The notes: generated by a model not told the origin, from the letters alone. A DNA stretch of 8,845 nucleotides from Verrucomicrobiota bacterium (GCA_027618625.1 JAQCER010000082.1:1-8845); one strand, 5' to 3'; counted from the stretch's first letter, positions 1 to 7,581 are shown. Numbers and translations: made by a program.

Positions 1-88
1 TATCATAGGCTCGTAGACATTTCCGCCCAGGCACTAGATAGCGAATTGTTTCGCACCGAGAAAGCAATTGCTCTATGCTCCAGGAATT

Positions 89-1816
89 ATGGATGAAAAG
101 CGCACCACCATGTGGGCAGGTCTGGCAGGGCTCCTCGTCGTGGGGCTCACGCTATTCCTTGCGAATCGCATGTTCAAAGGGCTGCGTTTCGACAGCGAGC
201 CCACGGGACTCGGGCCTAACGGTGCCTCGCTCACGTTGCCGCCACACCCCCAGAAGGCCTCCTCTCCTTCGAACGAGATCGCCGTTCCATTTACCAATCT
301 TCTGCTCGACCTCTTGAAGGCCAAGCTCGAGGGGCTCGGGGCGATTCCCAATGAAGTCCTGGTTCGGTTCCGGGACGACGACGGCTACCGGGCGTTTCTC
401 GCTCGGGCAAATAGCTTGGGCTTGAAGGTGCTCGATTCCATGGACGGACTCCGCTCTGTCCGTGTTGGCTACAGCAACCTCAACGATCTCTACAACGACT
501 ATCTCGCAAACAGGGACGACTACGGCGAAGTGGGTGCCAACTATCAGGTGAACATCCCGGGGATTCCGGAGAACCGCCAGGCGCAGATCGAAATTCCATT
601 TGGTGCAGGAGCCCTTGGCTGGTTAGGGATCAATGGCGATACCAGCCTGTGGGGCGACGGCATCACCATAGCCATTCTCGACAGCGGGGTACAGCCACAC
701 GCGACCTTTGCAGAAAATCGCGTGCGCTCCATCGATTTCTCAGGATCGGTTGAGACCACCGATGGCGCGGCAGTGTCCGATGGAGCAGAAGGTCACGGCA
801 CAGCAGTCGCATCCATCGCCGCTGGTGACAATTCCAATGCGGAAGGCGTCGCACCCGCTGCGGACATTCTTTCCATCAAGATCACCGGTGCCGATGGGAT
901 GAGTGACAGCTTCACTCTTGGCAAGGCTATCATCGAAGCTGTCGATCAAGGAGCCGATGTGATCAACGTGAGCCTTGGCTCATACGGCGATAGTTCGCTC
1001 GTGCGCGATGCCGTAGCCTACGCGACGGCAGCCGGCAAAGTGGTGGTGGCTGCCGCCGGGAATGATACCTACAACAATCTCGCCTATCCGGCCCGCTATG
1101 ACGATGTCATCTCCGTAGGTGCCATCGATGCGGAAGGCCAGCAGTTGTCTTTTTCCAATTCCGGGGAAGGTCTCGATCTCACCGCACCCGGTCTCGATGT
1201 TGTTGCCGCATGGCCGGGCGACCTGTTGATCAATTTCTCCGGCACCTCAGCCAGTGCTCCTTTCGTCGCAGGATCGATCGCTGCCCTTATGTCGATCTAT
1301 CCTGGAACCACAGCGATCGAGGCTGCAAAAATGCTGGCAACGTACAGCAACGAAGCTGGCGCCCTCGGAGCCGACCCTGCTTTTGGCCAAGGCATTCTCG
1401 ACGTAGGCCGCGTTGTCCAGAATGACACGCCCGGCATCACCGATATCTCAGTCGCCAGCCACTACGTAGACCTAGCTGACATCCCCGAGGGTGAGATCCC
1501 CATGGTCGATATCCTTATCGAAAACCGCGGCACCACCATCGTCAACGGTGCCACCCTCAAAGTTGACTCCGACAACAACAGTCGATCCTACGCATTGCCC
1601 GCACTCGAACCTGGCGAAGTGATCGTTCGACAATTTCCTATCGACACCCGACTCGGCGAAGCTCAGGGCGACCTCACCTTTTCCTCCGAACTCACCCTCT
1701 CCGGAGGCCAGGACTTCACCCCATCCGACAACGCCCGCACCTCAGTGATTCTCTTTACCGACCCAGCAGCTGATGCGGCATCGGCAAATGCAGCGGTCGG
1801 AGTGAGCGACAGCTGA
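89..1816 (+). CDS. Membrane-anchored S8 (subtilisin-like) serine peptidase with C-terminal CARDB-like domain
   Basis: Endopeptidase of family S8, probably acting outside the cytoplasm. Numbered from ATG 89 (575 aa): a hydrophobic segment at about 9-25, a linker, an inhibitor-I9-like prodomain at about 87-133 (NEVLVRF, LRSVRV), then a catalytic domain at about 183-434. The triad is complete: Asp198 in ILDSG, His236 in GHGTAVAS and Ser387 in GTSASAPFVAG, with the oxyanion Asn325 in AAAGND. Residues 450-556 look like a CARDB-type beta sandwich (ILIENRGTT, LEPGEV, PSDNARTS), a module that often binds surfaces or substrates. The start is uncertain. TTG 68 gives seven more residues and has GAG seven bases upstream. 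ATG 89 has AGGA only three bases upstream. ATG 110 is also possible. The gene stands alone and is convergent with the next one. Family assignment is firm; substrate and exact localisation are unknown. Confidence 0.93.
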   Translation: MDEKRTTMWAGLAGLLVVGLTLFLANRMFKGLRFDSEPTGLGPNGASLTLPPHPQKASSPSNEIAVPFTNLLLDLLKAKLEGLGAIPNEVLVRFRDDDGYRAFLARANSLGLKVLDSMDGLRSVRVGYSNLNDLYNDYLANRDDYGEVGANYQVNIPGIPENRQAQIEIPFGAGALGWLGINGDTSLWGDGITIAILDSGVQPHATFAENRVRSIDFSGSVETTDGAAVSDGAEGHGTAVASIAAGDNSNAEGVAPAADILSIKITGADGMSDSFTLGKAIIEAVDQGADVINVSLGSYGDSSLVRDAVAYATAAGKVVVAAAGNDTYNNLAYPARYDDVISVGAIDAEGQQLSFSNSGEGLDLTAPGLDVVAAWPGDLLINFSGTSASAPFVAGSIAALMSIYPGTTAIEAAKMLATYSNEAGALGADPAFGQGILDVGRVVQNDTPGITDISVASHYVDLADIPEGEIPMVDILIENRGTTIVNGATLKVDSDNNSRSYALPALEPGEVIVRQFPIDTRLGEAQGDLTFSSELTLSGGQDFTPSDNARTSVILFTDPAADAASANAAVGVSDS

Positions 1817-1937
1817 TTGCGGTCAAGCTTCATTCGGTAGTTGTAATTTTCTCACCTATTCATGCGCGGCAACAGCACTCCTCTGCAATCGAAATTTGGG
1901 TCACTGAGGGATACAAGGGTCACCCGCTCATACGAGC

Positions 1938-3271
1938 CTATTTTGTTTCGTCGCCCGTGACGTTGACGTTCGCAACATTCGCAATAAGTTCCCGCCGTAG
2001 CTTCTCAAGTTTTTCAAACATTTCACGATAGAGAACTCCGTCCCGCGGTAGAGCAAGGGCATCATCGACTATCTTCAGGGCCTGTGCAGGATCCTCCTCA
2101 GCGTAGGTAATTGCGAGGTGGTGCAGGATAGTGGGAGTAGGCAAAGTTCTTTCCAACACTCGTTGATAGGCCTGACGCGCTTGGTTATACTGACCGCTGT
2201 CGAACAGGCGGTTGCCCACAATCGTGAGTGCGGTCAACTGCCCACGATAGGGCTCCGCAGCGGCTGCCTTCTGGTAGACCATCGCACTCTCTCCTTCCGC
2301 CCCATTTCCTGGAGCCAAAAACAGCGAAAGCCCTAACCGATCCAGAAAGAGCCCGCGCGATGGGTCGTGTTCGATGGCCTCTCGATAAAGCTTGATGGCT
2401 TCTGCGTGACGGCCTGCAGCTGTGAACCTGATAGCATTCCCATAGGCTTCTATGTCCGACTTACTTCGAAGAAATTCAACAAAAGCGGCCTGGAGATCAT
2501 CCTTCGATTTTCCACGACTCTCACTGAGAAGACGAGCGATCTCATCGGGATTTTGGCGGTCATGCAGGGTGGACAGGCTCTTCAGGAAATTCTTAATGTG
2601 GCCTCCCTCGCTCAAGAACATGATGACGAATACCGACAGGCCCCGCGCTAGGCGTCCCATCTCGGCGAATTCACTTCGGCCTGCCTTAAATAGGCGTGTG
2701 AGTGGTGGGAGTTGATCTTCCCCAAGGGCATCGAAAACTGCATGCACCTGATCTCCGGAAGGGATCCCCGGAAACCACTCACCGCGATGCAATGCTCCAT
2801 TTTCGATGAAATGCGCAAGGCCCTCGTCCAACCACACGGGGATTTCTCCCAGAGAGGATTGAATTACTGCATGCGTAAGCTCTCATGCACGAGCGTTCCC
2901 TCCTCGTCGAGATTCGTTGTCTGGCCACCGACGTCAAATGACCCATGCGTGTAAACGGAATGCGTTTCGCTCGTGTAAAAGGCACGGATGGAGGGGTCCG
3001 CTTCCTTCGAGTATTTCTCATACGTAGCCCGATCGTAGAAAAAGTAGAGCGAAGGAAGCCTTTGGGGTGCCAGCTCCAATTCGCTCTTGATGATCGCTCC
3101 CCAATCCTCGATGCGACTCACATAATGTTCCCGAACTTTCGGTACGATCCGTTTGTACAGGAAAAGCGTGCCGCTATCGGTGTCTGACCGTTCCGCCCCT
3201 CCCATAGCAACCCATTGGACTCCCGCAGGCGTCGAATACCACTGTGCTAGAAAGATCGCAACAAATCCCAT
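1938..3271 (-). pseudogene. Frameshifted zinc metallopeptidase (peptidase-MA/DUF1570-like gluzincin) with C-terminal TPRs
   Basis: Two minus-strand frames, 3271-2864 and 2837-1938, are halves of one gene. Frame one ends ...LVHE and then runs into five aberrant residues and TAA. The other frame, read through the same bases, gives ELTHAVIQSSLGEIPVWLDEGLAHF. Removing two bases from the GAGAG at 2884-2880 restores one 443-aa protein with HELTH at residues 129-133 and the downstream zinc ligand Glu149 in WLDEGLA, the signature of peptidase-MA-like gluzincins. Residues of about 277-407 hold TPR-like helical repeats (AGRHAEAIKLYREAIEHDP, SGQYNQARQAYQRVLER). The apparent second start, GTG 2837, is the Val145 codon and not a real start. 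The N-terminus is also doubtful: the frame stays open upstream of ATG 3271 and encodes KKRSTLNRIYFGACVLVV, which would complete a membrane anchor, but no start codon occurs there. It may be a pseudogene or a sequencing error. Which peptidase-MA-like Pfam family it belongs to is not certain. Confidence 0.85.
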
Positions 3272-3388
3272 GACAACCAGTACACAAGCACCGAAATAGA
3301 TTCTGTTAAGAGTGGATCTTTTCTTTGCTGGGATCGTTCACAGTAAACCCGACAGGCTCCACCCGCAAGAGAGTTCTGAGCAGCGGAT

Positions 3389-3408
3389 AGGTCTTCTCAG
3401 GTCTTCTC
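3389..3408. repeat. Perfect 10-bp tandem duplication
   Basis: AGGTCTTCTC occurs twice head to tail (3389-3398 and 3399-3408) in the gap between two divergent genes. The period is one helical turn, so a protein-binding site is conceivable, but simple slippage is the plainer explanation. It is outside any recognisable gene. Confidence 0.7.
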
Positions 3409-3417
3409 TGGATCAGG

Positions 3418-3431
3418 GTCTGCTGTCTGCT
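3418..3431. repeat. Perfect 7-bp tandem duplication
   Basis: GTCTGCT is repeated head to tail (3418-3424, 3425-3431), nine bases after the 10-bp tandem duplication. No function is evident. The surrounding 200 bases (3342-3541) carry no gene, RNA or clear promoter that I can support. Confidence 0.6.
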
Positions 3432-3541
3432 ACCAGAACCGGCCGTACTTGGCAAAATCCGTCAAATTCTTGCTTTCCGGCCCGATCTGATCAGCACAGA
3501 CATCCCACTCCCTTCCCAGGCTTCGGCTGGGCGCCTCACTG

Positions 3542-5323
3542 ATGACTTTTCTGGTCACTGGTGCCTACATCCTCGGCAACCAGACCGATCACGATTTCCA
3601 ATTGACTCTCCCGTTCCTGGTGCTTTTCGGTTTCATTCAGTGCGCCGCGCCCATTGTGATGCAACGACTGAATCCACTGCCTGACGATCAAGCAGGCAGC
3701 ATTTTGCATCGTCTGTGCCAGTTCATTCCACTGGTTGCGCTGGTGTTGGTGCTGCTGCCCATGCTGCGCGGATTCTACGGGTTTTCAATCTGGCCGACCG
3801 CCCTGCTGATCAACGTGCTATTGATCGGCGCTGCGGTGCAGTCACGCTCTGCCTTCATCGCGCTCGGCGCATCGGCGATCACCTTTTTTCTAGCTGCATT
3901 CTACATTGTGACAATGCCGATGGCTGCAAGCACGGGATTGAACGAGGTGCTGGTTGTAGTGTTAGGGTTTGGAGGATTCTTTTCCCTGGCCGCCTTTTTG
4001 TTCGGCTCTCGCCTGGGCGACCAGAGAATCTTCCCGGCTACTGCATTTACCCAACATTCTTCGCTCGCGGCACTGACGAAGCCCGACGTCCTGCTCGCGG
4101 CCTGGTCTGGACTGCTGCCATTCGCACTGCTGGTGATGAGCATGGGGCGGCTTTCGAACTTGCAAAACCCGTCACCGATTTTCCTGGCCGCGATGCTGTT
4201 GGGAGGAATGCTCCTGTTCATTGCCCGGCGCAACCAGATGCCGATTCTCGGCTCAGTCGCTTTCGGAGGTGTTTTCATCGTTGAAGCGCTTTGGATGCAA
4301 CTGCATTTTTCCAGTGATCACCCTGTTGTGCCACTCGCCTGGTTCCTGTTTTTCAATGCCGTGTTCACAGCACTGCCGTTCATTCTCGCGAGTAACGCCG
4401 GGCGCACCGCGCTGCCGTGGGCAACGTCTGCGCTGTCCGGCATTCTCCACTACTTCGTGATCTATGGCGTCATCAAGAGTTCCTGGGAAATTGGACTCAT
4501 CGGAATCGTGCCTGCACTGATGGCGGTGCCACCGCTTCTCATCCTGCTCCACTTGAAAAAGGAGTTTCCCGATGCCGCCGATCCGAATCGCAACCGTGTG
4601 CTCGCCTGGACTGGTGGTGCTGCCCTGTTCTTCATCACACTCATCGCGCCGGTCCAATTTGATCGCGAGTGGCTTACCGTGACATGGGCACTGGAAGGCG
4701 TGGCATTGATCTGGCTGTTCCATCGCGTCCCGCACGTAGGACTGAAGGCGACCGGCATCGCTCTGCTCGCCGTCGTTTTCGCCAGACTCACTCTCAATCC
4801 CTTTGTGTTCGATTACCATCCGCGCTCCGGCCTGCCGTTTCTCAACTGGTATCTCTGGGTCTACGGCCTCGCAGCAGCCAGCCACTTTGTCGCTGGTCGG
4901 CTTCTCAATCCGCCGCGAGAGCAATTGTTCGGACGCTCGGTGCAGCCGCTGGCGTTCAGCGGCAGCGTCATCCTTGCGTTCTATCTGCTCAATATTCAAA
5001 TCGCTGATTTTTACTCAACCGGCTCCCGAGTGTCGTTCGAGTTCTCAGCAAACTTCGCGCGCGACATGACCTATTCCATTGCCTGGGCATTGTTCGCGTT
5101 TCCGCTGTTGCTCGCTGGATTCTGGCGAAAACTCCCTGCTTGTCGGTACGCTGGGCTCGCACTGATGTCGCTCACATTGCTCAAGCTCTTCCTCCACGAT
5201 CTCAGTCAATTGAACCAGCTCTACCGTATCGGCGCCTTGATGGGTGTCGCCATCATCGTCATTGCAGCATCGGTTCTTTACCAGAAGTTCGCACCCCGCC
5301 CGGAAGGCGTAGAACATGGTTGA
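3542..5323 (+). CDS. DUF2339 family polytopic membrane protein, probably N-terminally truncated
   Basis: Predicted inner-membrane protein of 593 aa with about 17-19 hydrophobic segments from residue 20 to 580, separated by short loops. The family call rests on the segment REWLTVTWALEGVALIWLFH (375-394), which resembles the DUF2339 block on an aromatic-rich helix, and on the C-terminal LLKLFLHDLSQLNQLYRIGA (546-565), which closely matches the conserved DUF2339 ending. The biochemical role of the family is unknown. Family members are commonly around 800-1000 aa and start with a coiled coil and extra helices; that part is absent here. ATG 3542 has no convincing ribosome-binding site and the frame is open only back to TGA 3488, so the 5' end looks lost or broken. 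Codon positions and hydrophobic periodicity are well kept downstream, so the remaining frame is not obviously decayed. It converges with the dimethylformamidase-like gene. Confidence 0.8.
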   Translation: MTFLVTGAYILGNQTDHDFQLTLPFLVLFGFIQCAAPIVMQRLNPLPDDQAGSILHRLCQFIPLVALVLVLLPMLRGFYGFSIWPTALLINVLLIGAAVQSRSAFIALGASAITFFLAAFYIVTMPMAASTGLNEVLVVVLGFGGFFSLAAFLFGSRLGDQRIFPATAFTQHSSLAALTKPDVLLAAWSGLLPFALLVMSMGRLSNLQNPSPIFLAAMLLGGMLLFIARRNQMPILGSVAFGGVFIVEALWMQLHFSSDHPVVPLAWFLFFNAVFTALPFILASNAGRTALPWATSALSGILHYFVIYGVIKSSWEIGLIGIVPALMAVPPLLILLHLKKEFPDAADPNRNRVLAWTGGAALFFITLIAPVQFDREWLTVTWALEGVALIWLFHRVPHVGLKATGIALLAVVFARLTLNPFVFDYHPRSGLPFLNWYLWVYGLAAASHFVAGRLLNPPREQLFGRSVQPLAFSGSVILAFYLLNIQIADFYSTGSRVSFEFSANFARDMTYSIAWALFAFPLLLAGFWRKLPACRYAGLALMSLTLLKLFLHDLSQLNQLYRIGALMGVAIIVIAASVLYQKFAPRPEGVEHG

Positions 5324-5369
5324 TCGCCCGGCGATCCCACAGGGCGTTCCATCAAACATCCCCCAAGGA

Positions 5370-5415
5370 GAGGCGGACTCCGATCCGCCTCAATGGTGTC
5401 TGGTGGATCGGAGTC
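5370..5415. terminator. Two overlapping inverted repeats between convergent genes (candidate bidirectional terminator or palindromic repeat)
   Basis: Hairpin A: GAGGCGGA (5370-5377), six-base loop, TCCGCCTC (5384-5391), a perfect 8-bp stem. Hairpin B: GACTCCGATCCGCC (5376-5389), 12-base loop, GGTGGATCGGAGTC (5402-5415), 14 bp with one G-T pair. The two share bases 5376-5389, so only one can form at a time. They lie between the stop codons of two convergent genes (5323 and 5458), as expected for a transcription end in both directions. There is no clear T-tract on either side, so classical intrinsic termination is not proven. A dispersed palindromic repeat of the genome is an equal alternative. 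Confidence 0.5.
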
Positions 5416-5457
5416 GGTGGTGGAGTCTTCTTCGCGCTGCCAAGACGTAGCGTTCCC

Positions 5458-6945
5458 TCATTTACCGAGCATGCGATCGAGGACATTCCGGGTGATACGC
5501 TGCAGGCGGGCATCAGGGCCTTTTGGCTCGATGTAGACTTTGGGCCGCACGTAACCCGGAGGTTCGCTCAGGCCGTCTGCCCACCAGCAGGTGGCCGCGT
5601 TGAAGACGAAATTCTGCTTCGGCCCCGGATAAACGGTTGCTGTATAGACGCCGCCGTTGGGTACGCCAGGTTCACCTTGAGTTGGGCCGGTTGCCACGAT
5701 CTCAAGTCCCGGAATCGCAGCGGGATCGCCGTGCCATTCCCAGCCAATGACACCCGGGATGCTGTCGCCCGACTTCATTCCAGTGCCGTCGTAAATCCAG
5801 TGCTCTGGTAGAGCGCAAATCCAGTCCGCACCACCCGTCACTGGCCCGGTGCTGTGCGCCCCTACAAGTTCATTCGCATACGGCCGCTGGTGCACGAGCG
5901 TTTTCATCAAGTAAAACTCATGCGTTCCCCCCGGCGGCCCGAAAACGCCAACCCGCTCGTATGTGTGGCCGGAATCATCGAAAACTATTCGTCCGCACAC
6001 CGCATTGCCTGAAAAAAATCCAACACTGACGCCTTTTGCGACAGCATCGCGCACGTTGTTGAACATCTCGATGCTCCAGTATTCGTCATGGCCGACACTG
6101 AGCAGTCCCTTTCCACGAAGAAGCCCGGCCCCATCACGGTGAGTGTCAATGTTAGAGATGTAACTGACATCGTAACCCAGAGATTCCATCCAGAAGACTA
6201 ACGGAAACTCCCAGAGGAAAAACTCCCCCGAGCCAGTCGAGAGCGGAGCATCGAGAATCTGCCGATACTTCCCATATGGACGACGGTAACTGACCTGCAC
6301 TCCTCCACCCCAGAACCACTCGTGCTCGTCATACAGTGAAAAGGTGGACGGCCATCGGTTGTATGCTTGCCAGGTATTGTCGCTGCAATGATACAAAAAG
6401 TCAGCTTTGCGCTGGTCCCGCACGATGAAGATTACGTAACTCTGGATCCCATCGCTTTGCTCAGTCAATTTCCCAACATAGACACCACTCAGCCAGTCGT
6501 CGGGAATCGTAATGGACGCCGCGACTGGCCAGTCACAGATACGGGCGCGCTTTTCACCAACCGCAGGCTCCGAATTCGCGATCCCTTGAAATGGGCCAAG
6601 CGTTGTCATCAGCCGCCCGCCGTCGCCACCATAAAAACCGAGACGATAAATATCCATGACGAACGAAGCTGCCGGACGAGTGCTCACATGAAAAGTAAGT
6701 GCTTCACCAGCCATAACACTGGTTCGAGAGCAATAACCTTCGATCCACGGGCAACGATTGGAAGCATCGACCTTTGGCCGAGCAAGCATCCAGTCGCGTG
6801 TTCCAGGCTTCGCGTTTTCCTTCGCAATCAATCCACTGGCATCGTCGGCATGCACAGGAGCTGGGAGCCCAGCACCTCCGCCAATGATCACTGCACCCAG
6901 TCCTGAGAGATGTTTGAGATTTTCACGGCGAGTAAAGTCAGACAT
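5458..6945 (-). CDS. Tat-exported N,N-dimethylformamidase large-subunit-like protein
   Basis: A 495-aa protein resembling the large (beta) subunit of N,N-dimethylformamidase, an iron-dependent amidohydrolase that splits dimethylformamide to dimethylamine and formate. The actual substrate here is unknown. The N-terminus has a twin-arginine signal: TRRENLK at residues 5-11, a weakly hydrophobic Gly/Ala-rich stretch 15-27, and a likely cleavage site after VHA (31-33), so the mature protein should be periplasmic or surface-located. The fold-typical elements follow: IEGYCSRTSVMAGEALTFHV (68-87), an N-terminal beta domain with DIYRLGFYGG (98-107), then LLSVGHDEYWS (281-291) and GFFSGNAVCGRI (309-320). 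Characterised enzymes hold iron with two Tyr and one Glu; Tyr289 and Glu403 (GWEWHGD) are candidates, unverified. No small-subunit gene is adjacent. The start ATG 6945 is chosen because it opens the Tat motif. Confidence 0.85.
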   Translation of the reverse strand: MSDFTRRENLKHLSGLGAVIIGGGAGLPAPVHADDASGLIAKENAKPGTRDWMLARPKVDASNRCPWIEGYCSRTSVMAGEALTFHVSTRPAASFVMDIYRLGFYGGDGGRLMTTLGPFQGIANSEPAVGEKRARICDWPVAASITIPDDWLSGVYVGKLTEQSDGIQSYVIFIVRDQRKADFLYHCSDNTWQAYNRWPSTFSLYDEHEWFWGGGVQVSYRRPYGKYRQILDAPLSTGSGEFFLWEFPLVFWMESLGYDVSYISNIDTHRDGAGLLRGKGLLSVGHDEYWSIEMFNNVRDAVAKGVSVGFFSGNAVCGRIVFDDSGHTYERVGVFGPPGGTHEFYLMKTLVHQRPYANELVGAHSTGPVTGGADWICALPEHWIYDGTGMKSGDSIPGVIGWEWHGDPAAIPGLEIVATGPTQGEPGVPNGGVYTATVYPGPKQNFVFNAATCWWADGLSEPPGYVRPKVYIEPKGPDARLQRITRNVLDRMLGK

Positions 6946-7121
6946 TCGCGCAGACTCTCAGGATTCCGCGCTCCCAGCAAGCCTGCCATCTGGAAAAATT
7001 TGCGACCGGAGGCCATCCGTTACGCGCCGATTCAGCGCCGGAACTGAAATTGTCCGCTTAGGATAGGGCCATGCGGAGCGGTACCAATGAGCCGCGAGAG
7101 ACACGAAAGAACGTCGCCTTT

Positions 7122-7137
7122 ACCTCCATCTGGAGGT
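7122..7137. repeat. Short palindrome upstream of ppnP
   Basis: ACCTCCA (7122-7128) and TGGAGGT (7131-7137) form perfect 7-bp arms around two bases, in the 269-bp gap between the divergent dimethylformamidase-like gene and ppnP. It may be an operator half-site pair. No regulator is known and no T-tract follows. Confidence 0.4.
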
Positions 7138-7144
7138 TCTGCCA

Positions 7145-7154
7145 GGCTTAAGCC
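7145..7154. repeat. Perfect 10-bp palindrome upstream of ppnP
   Basis: GGCTTAAGCC is self-complementary and lies 18 bases before TATTAT (7173-7178), the only reasonable -10-like hexamer ahead of ppnP. The TTAAGC inside it (7148-7153) sits 19 bases from that hexamer and is a poor -35. Position would suit an operator. The promoter reading is weak. Confidence 0.3.
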
Positions 7155-7214
7155 GGCGCGGACAAAATTCGATATTATATTGCCGACGGCTCAAATCGTG
7201 GCACATCTTCCTGC

Positions 7215-7529
7215 ATGGAATTCAGCAACGTTACCGCAAAAGCGAAAGCAAACATCTACTTCGACGGCAAGGTCGTGTCCCACGGGATTACTCTCGAAGA
7301 CGGCAGCACCAAGACTTTTGGTCTCATCTACCCCGGGGAATACCACTTCGGCACTGCTGCGGCTGAGAGAATGGAGATCACCGATGGCGAGTGCTCGGTA
7401 ACGCTGGACGGCGAAGAGTCAATCTCGCGTTACGCCGCCGACCAGCACTTTGACGTGCCCGCGAATTCCGGGTTCACGATCGTGGTGGCGGGCGGAATCT
7501 GCCAATACGTCTGCTCTTACCTCCAGTAG
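7215..7529 (+). CDS. ppnP: Pyrimidine/purine nucleoside phosphorylase (PpnP, formerly YaiE/DUF1255)
   Basis: Cytosolic cupin-fold enzyme that phosphorolyses many purine and pyrimidine nucleosides to the free base and ribose 1-phosphate. The 104-aa length fits the family (E. coli about 94). The recognisable core is LIYPGEYHFGTAAAERMEIT (37-56), followed by YAADQHFDVPANSGF (74-88) and the terminal CQYVCSYL. These correspond to the conserved PGEY-FGTA, the F-VPANS- motif and the C-terminal CEYL-type end of the family. The start ATG 7215 gives the standard N-terminus (SNVTAKAKANIYFDGKV); no strong Shine-Dalgarno precedes it. The stop TAG lies inside a 12-bp palindrome. purT begins 52 bases downstream in the same direction, so the two may be co-transcribed. 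Confidence 0.95.
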   Translation: MEFSNVTAKAKANIYFDGKVVSHGITLEDGSTKTFGLIYPGEYHFGTAAAERMEITDGECSVTLDGEESISRYAADQHFDVPANSGFTIVVAGGICQYVCSYLQ

Positions 7530-7538
7530 TCGCGACTA
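7527..7538. repeat. Perfect 12-bp palindrome spanning the ppnP stop codon
   Basis: TAGTCGCGACTA is self-complementary and includes the ppnP stop TAG (7527-7529). It is followed by TTTC, too short for a good terminator. It may be a weak attenuator or an operator in the ppnP-purT gap, or chance. Confidence 0.4.
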
Positions 7539-7581
7539 TTTCATTGCCTAAAGGGCTCGTTGCGCATGAGAGTCCCGGACT

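Noticed and set aside
14..40. Promoter-like TAGACA (14-19) and TAGATA (35-40) ahead of the subtilase gene
   Set aside because: Spacing is only 15 bases and the -10 match is modest; not strong enough to list as a promoter.
1817..1937. Terminator between the convergent subtilase and metallopeptidase genes
   Set aside because: No stable hairpin with a T-tract found; only a trivial 7-bp direct repeat GGGTCAC at 1898 and 1917.
2880..2884. Programmed ribosomal frameshift in the metallopeptidase
   Set aside because: No slippery heptamer, and a -1 shift there would insert a Glu and destroy HEXXH; only a two-base skip restores the motif.
3312..3542. Open frame of 76 codons on the plus strand before the DUF2339 gene
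   Set aside because: Composition is not protein-like, no ribosome-binding site, no recognisable domain, and it overlaps the likely 5' end of the opposite gene.
3425..3562. Minus-strand frame from GTG near 3562 ending in ...ESKNLTDFAKYGRFW
   Set aside because: The ending reads like a plausible protein tail, but the frame is only about 40 codons, lacks a start signal and matches nothing I know; it may be a remnant but cannot be supported.
4253..4999. Long minus-strand open frame of 248 codons
   Set aside because: Antisense shadow of the DUF2339 gene: highly charged and repetitive Glu/Arg/His/Gln composition that mirrors hydrophobic codons on the other strand.
5316..5450. 44-codon frame starting with ATG overlapping the DUF2339 stop (ATGGTTGA)
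   Set aside because: The overlap looks like translational coupling, and a DUF3999 gene often follows DUF2339, but the peptide shows no family similarity and contains the inverted repeats; most likely non-coding.
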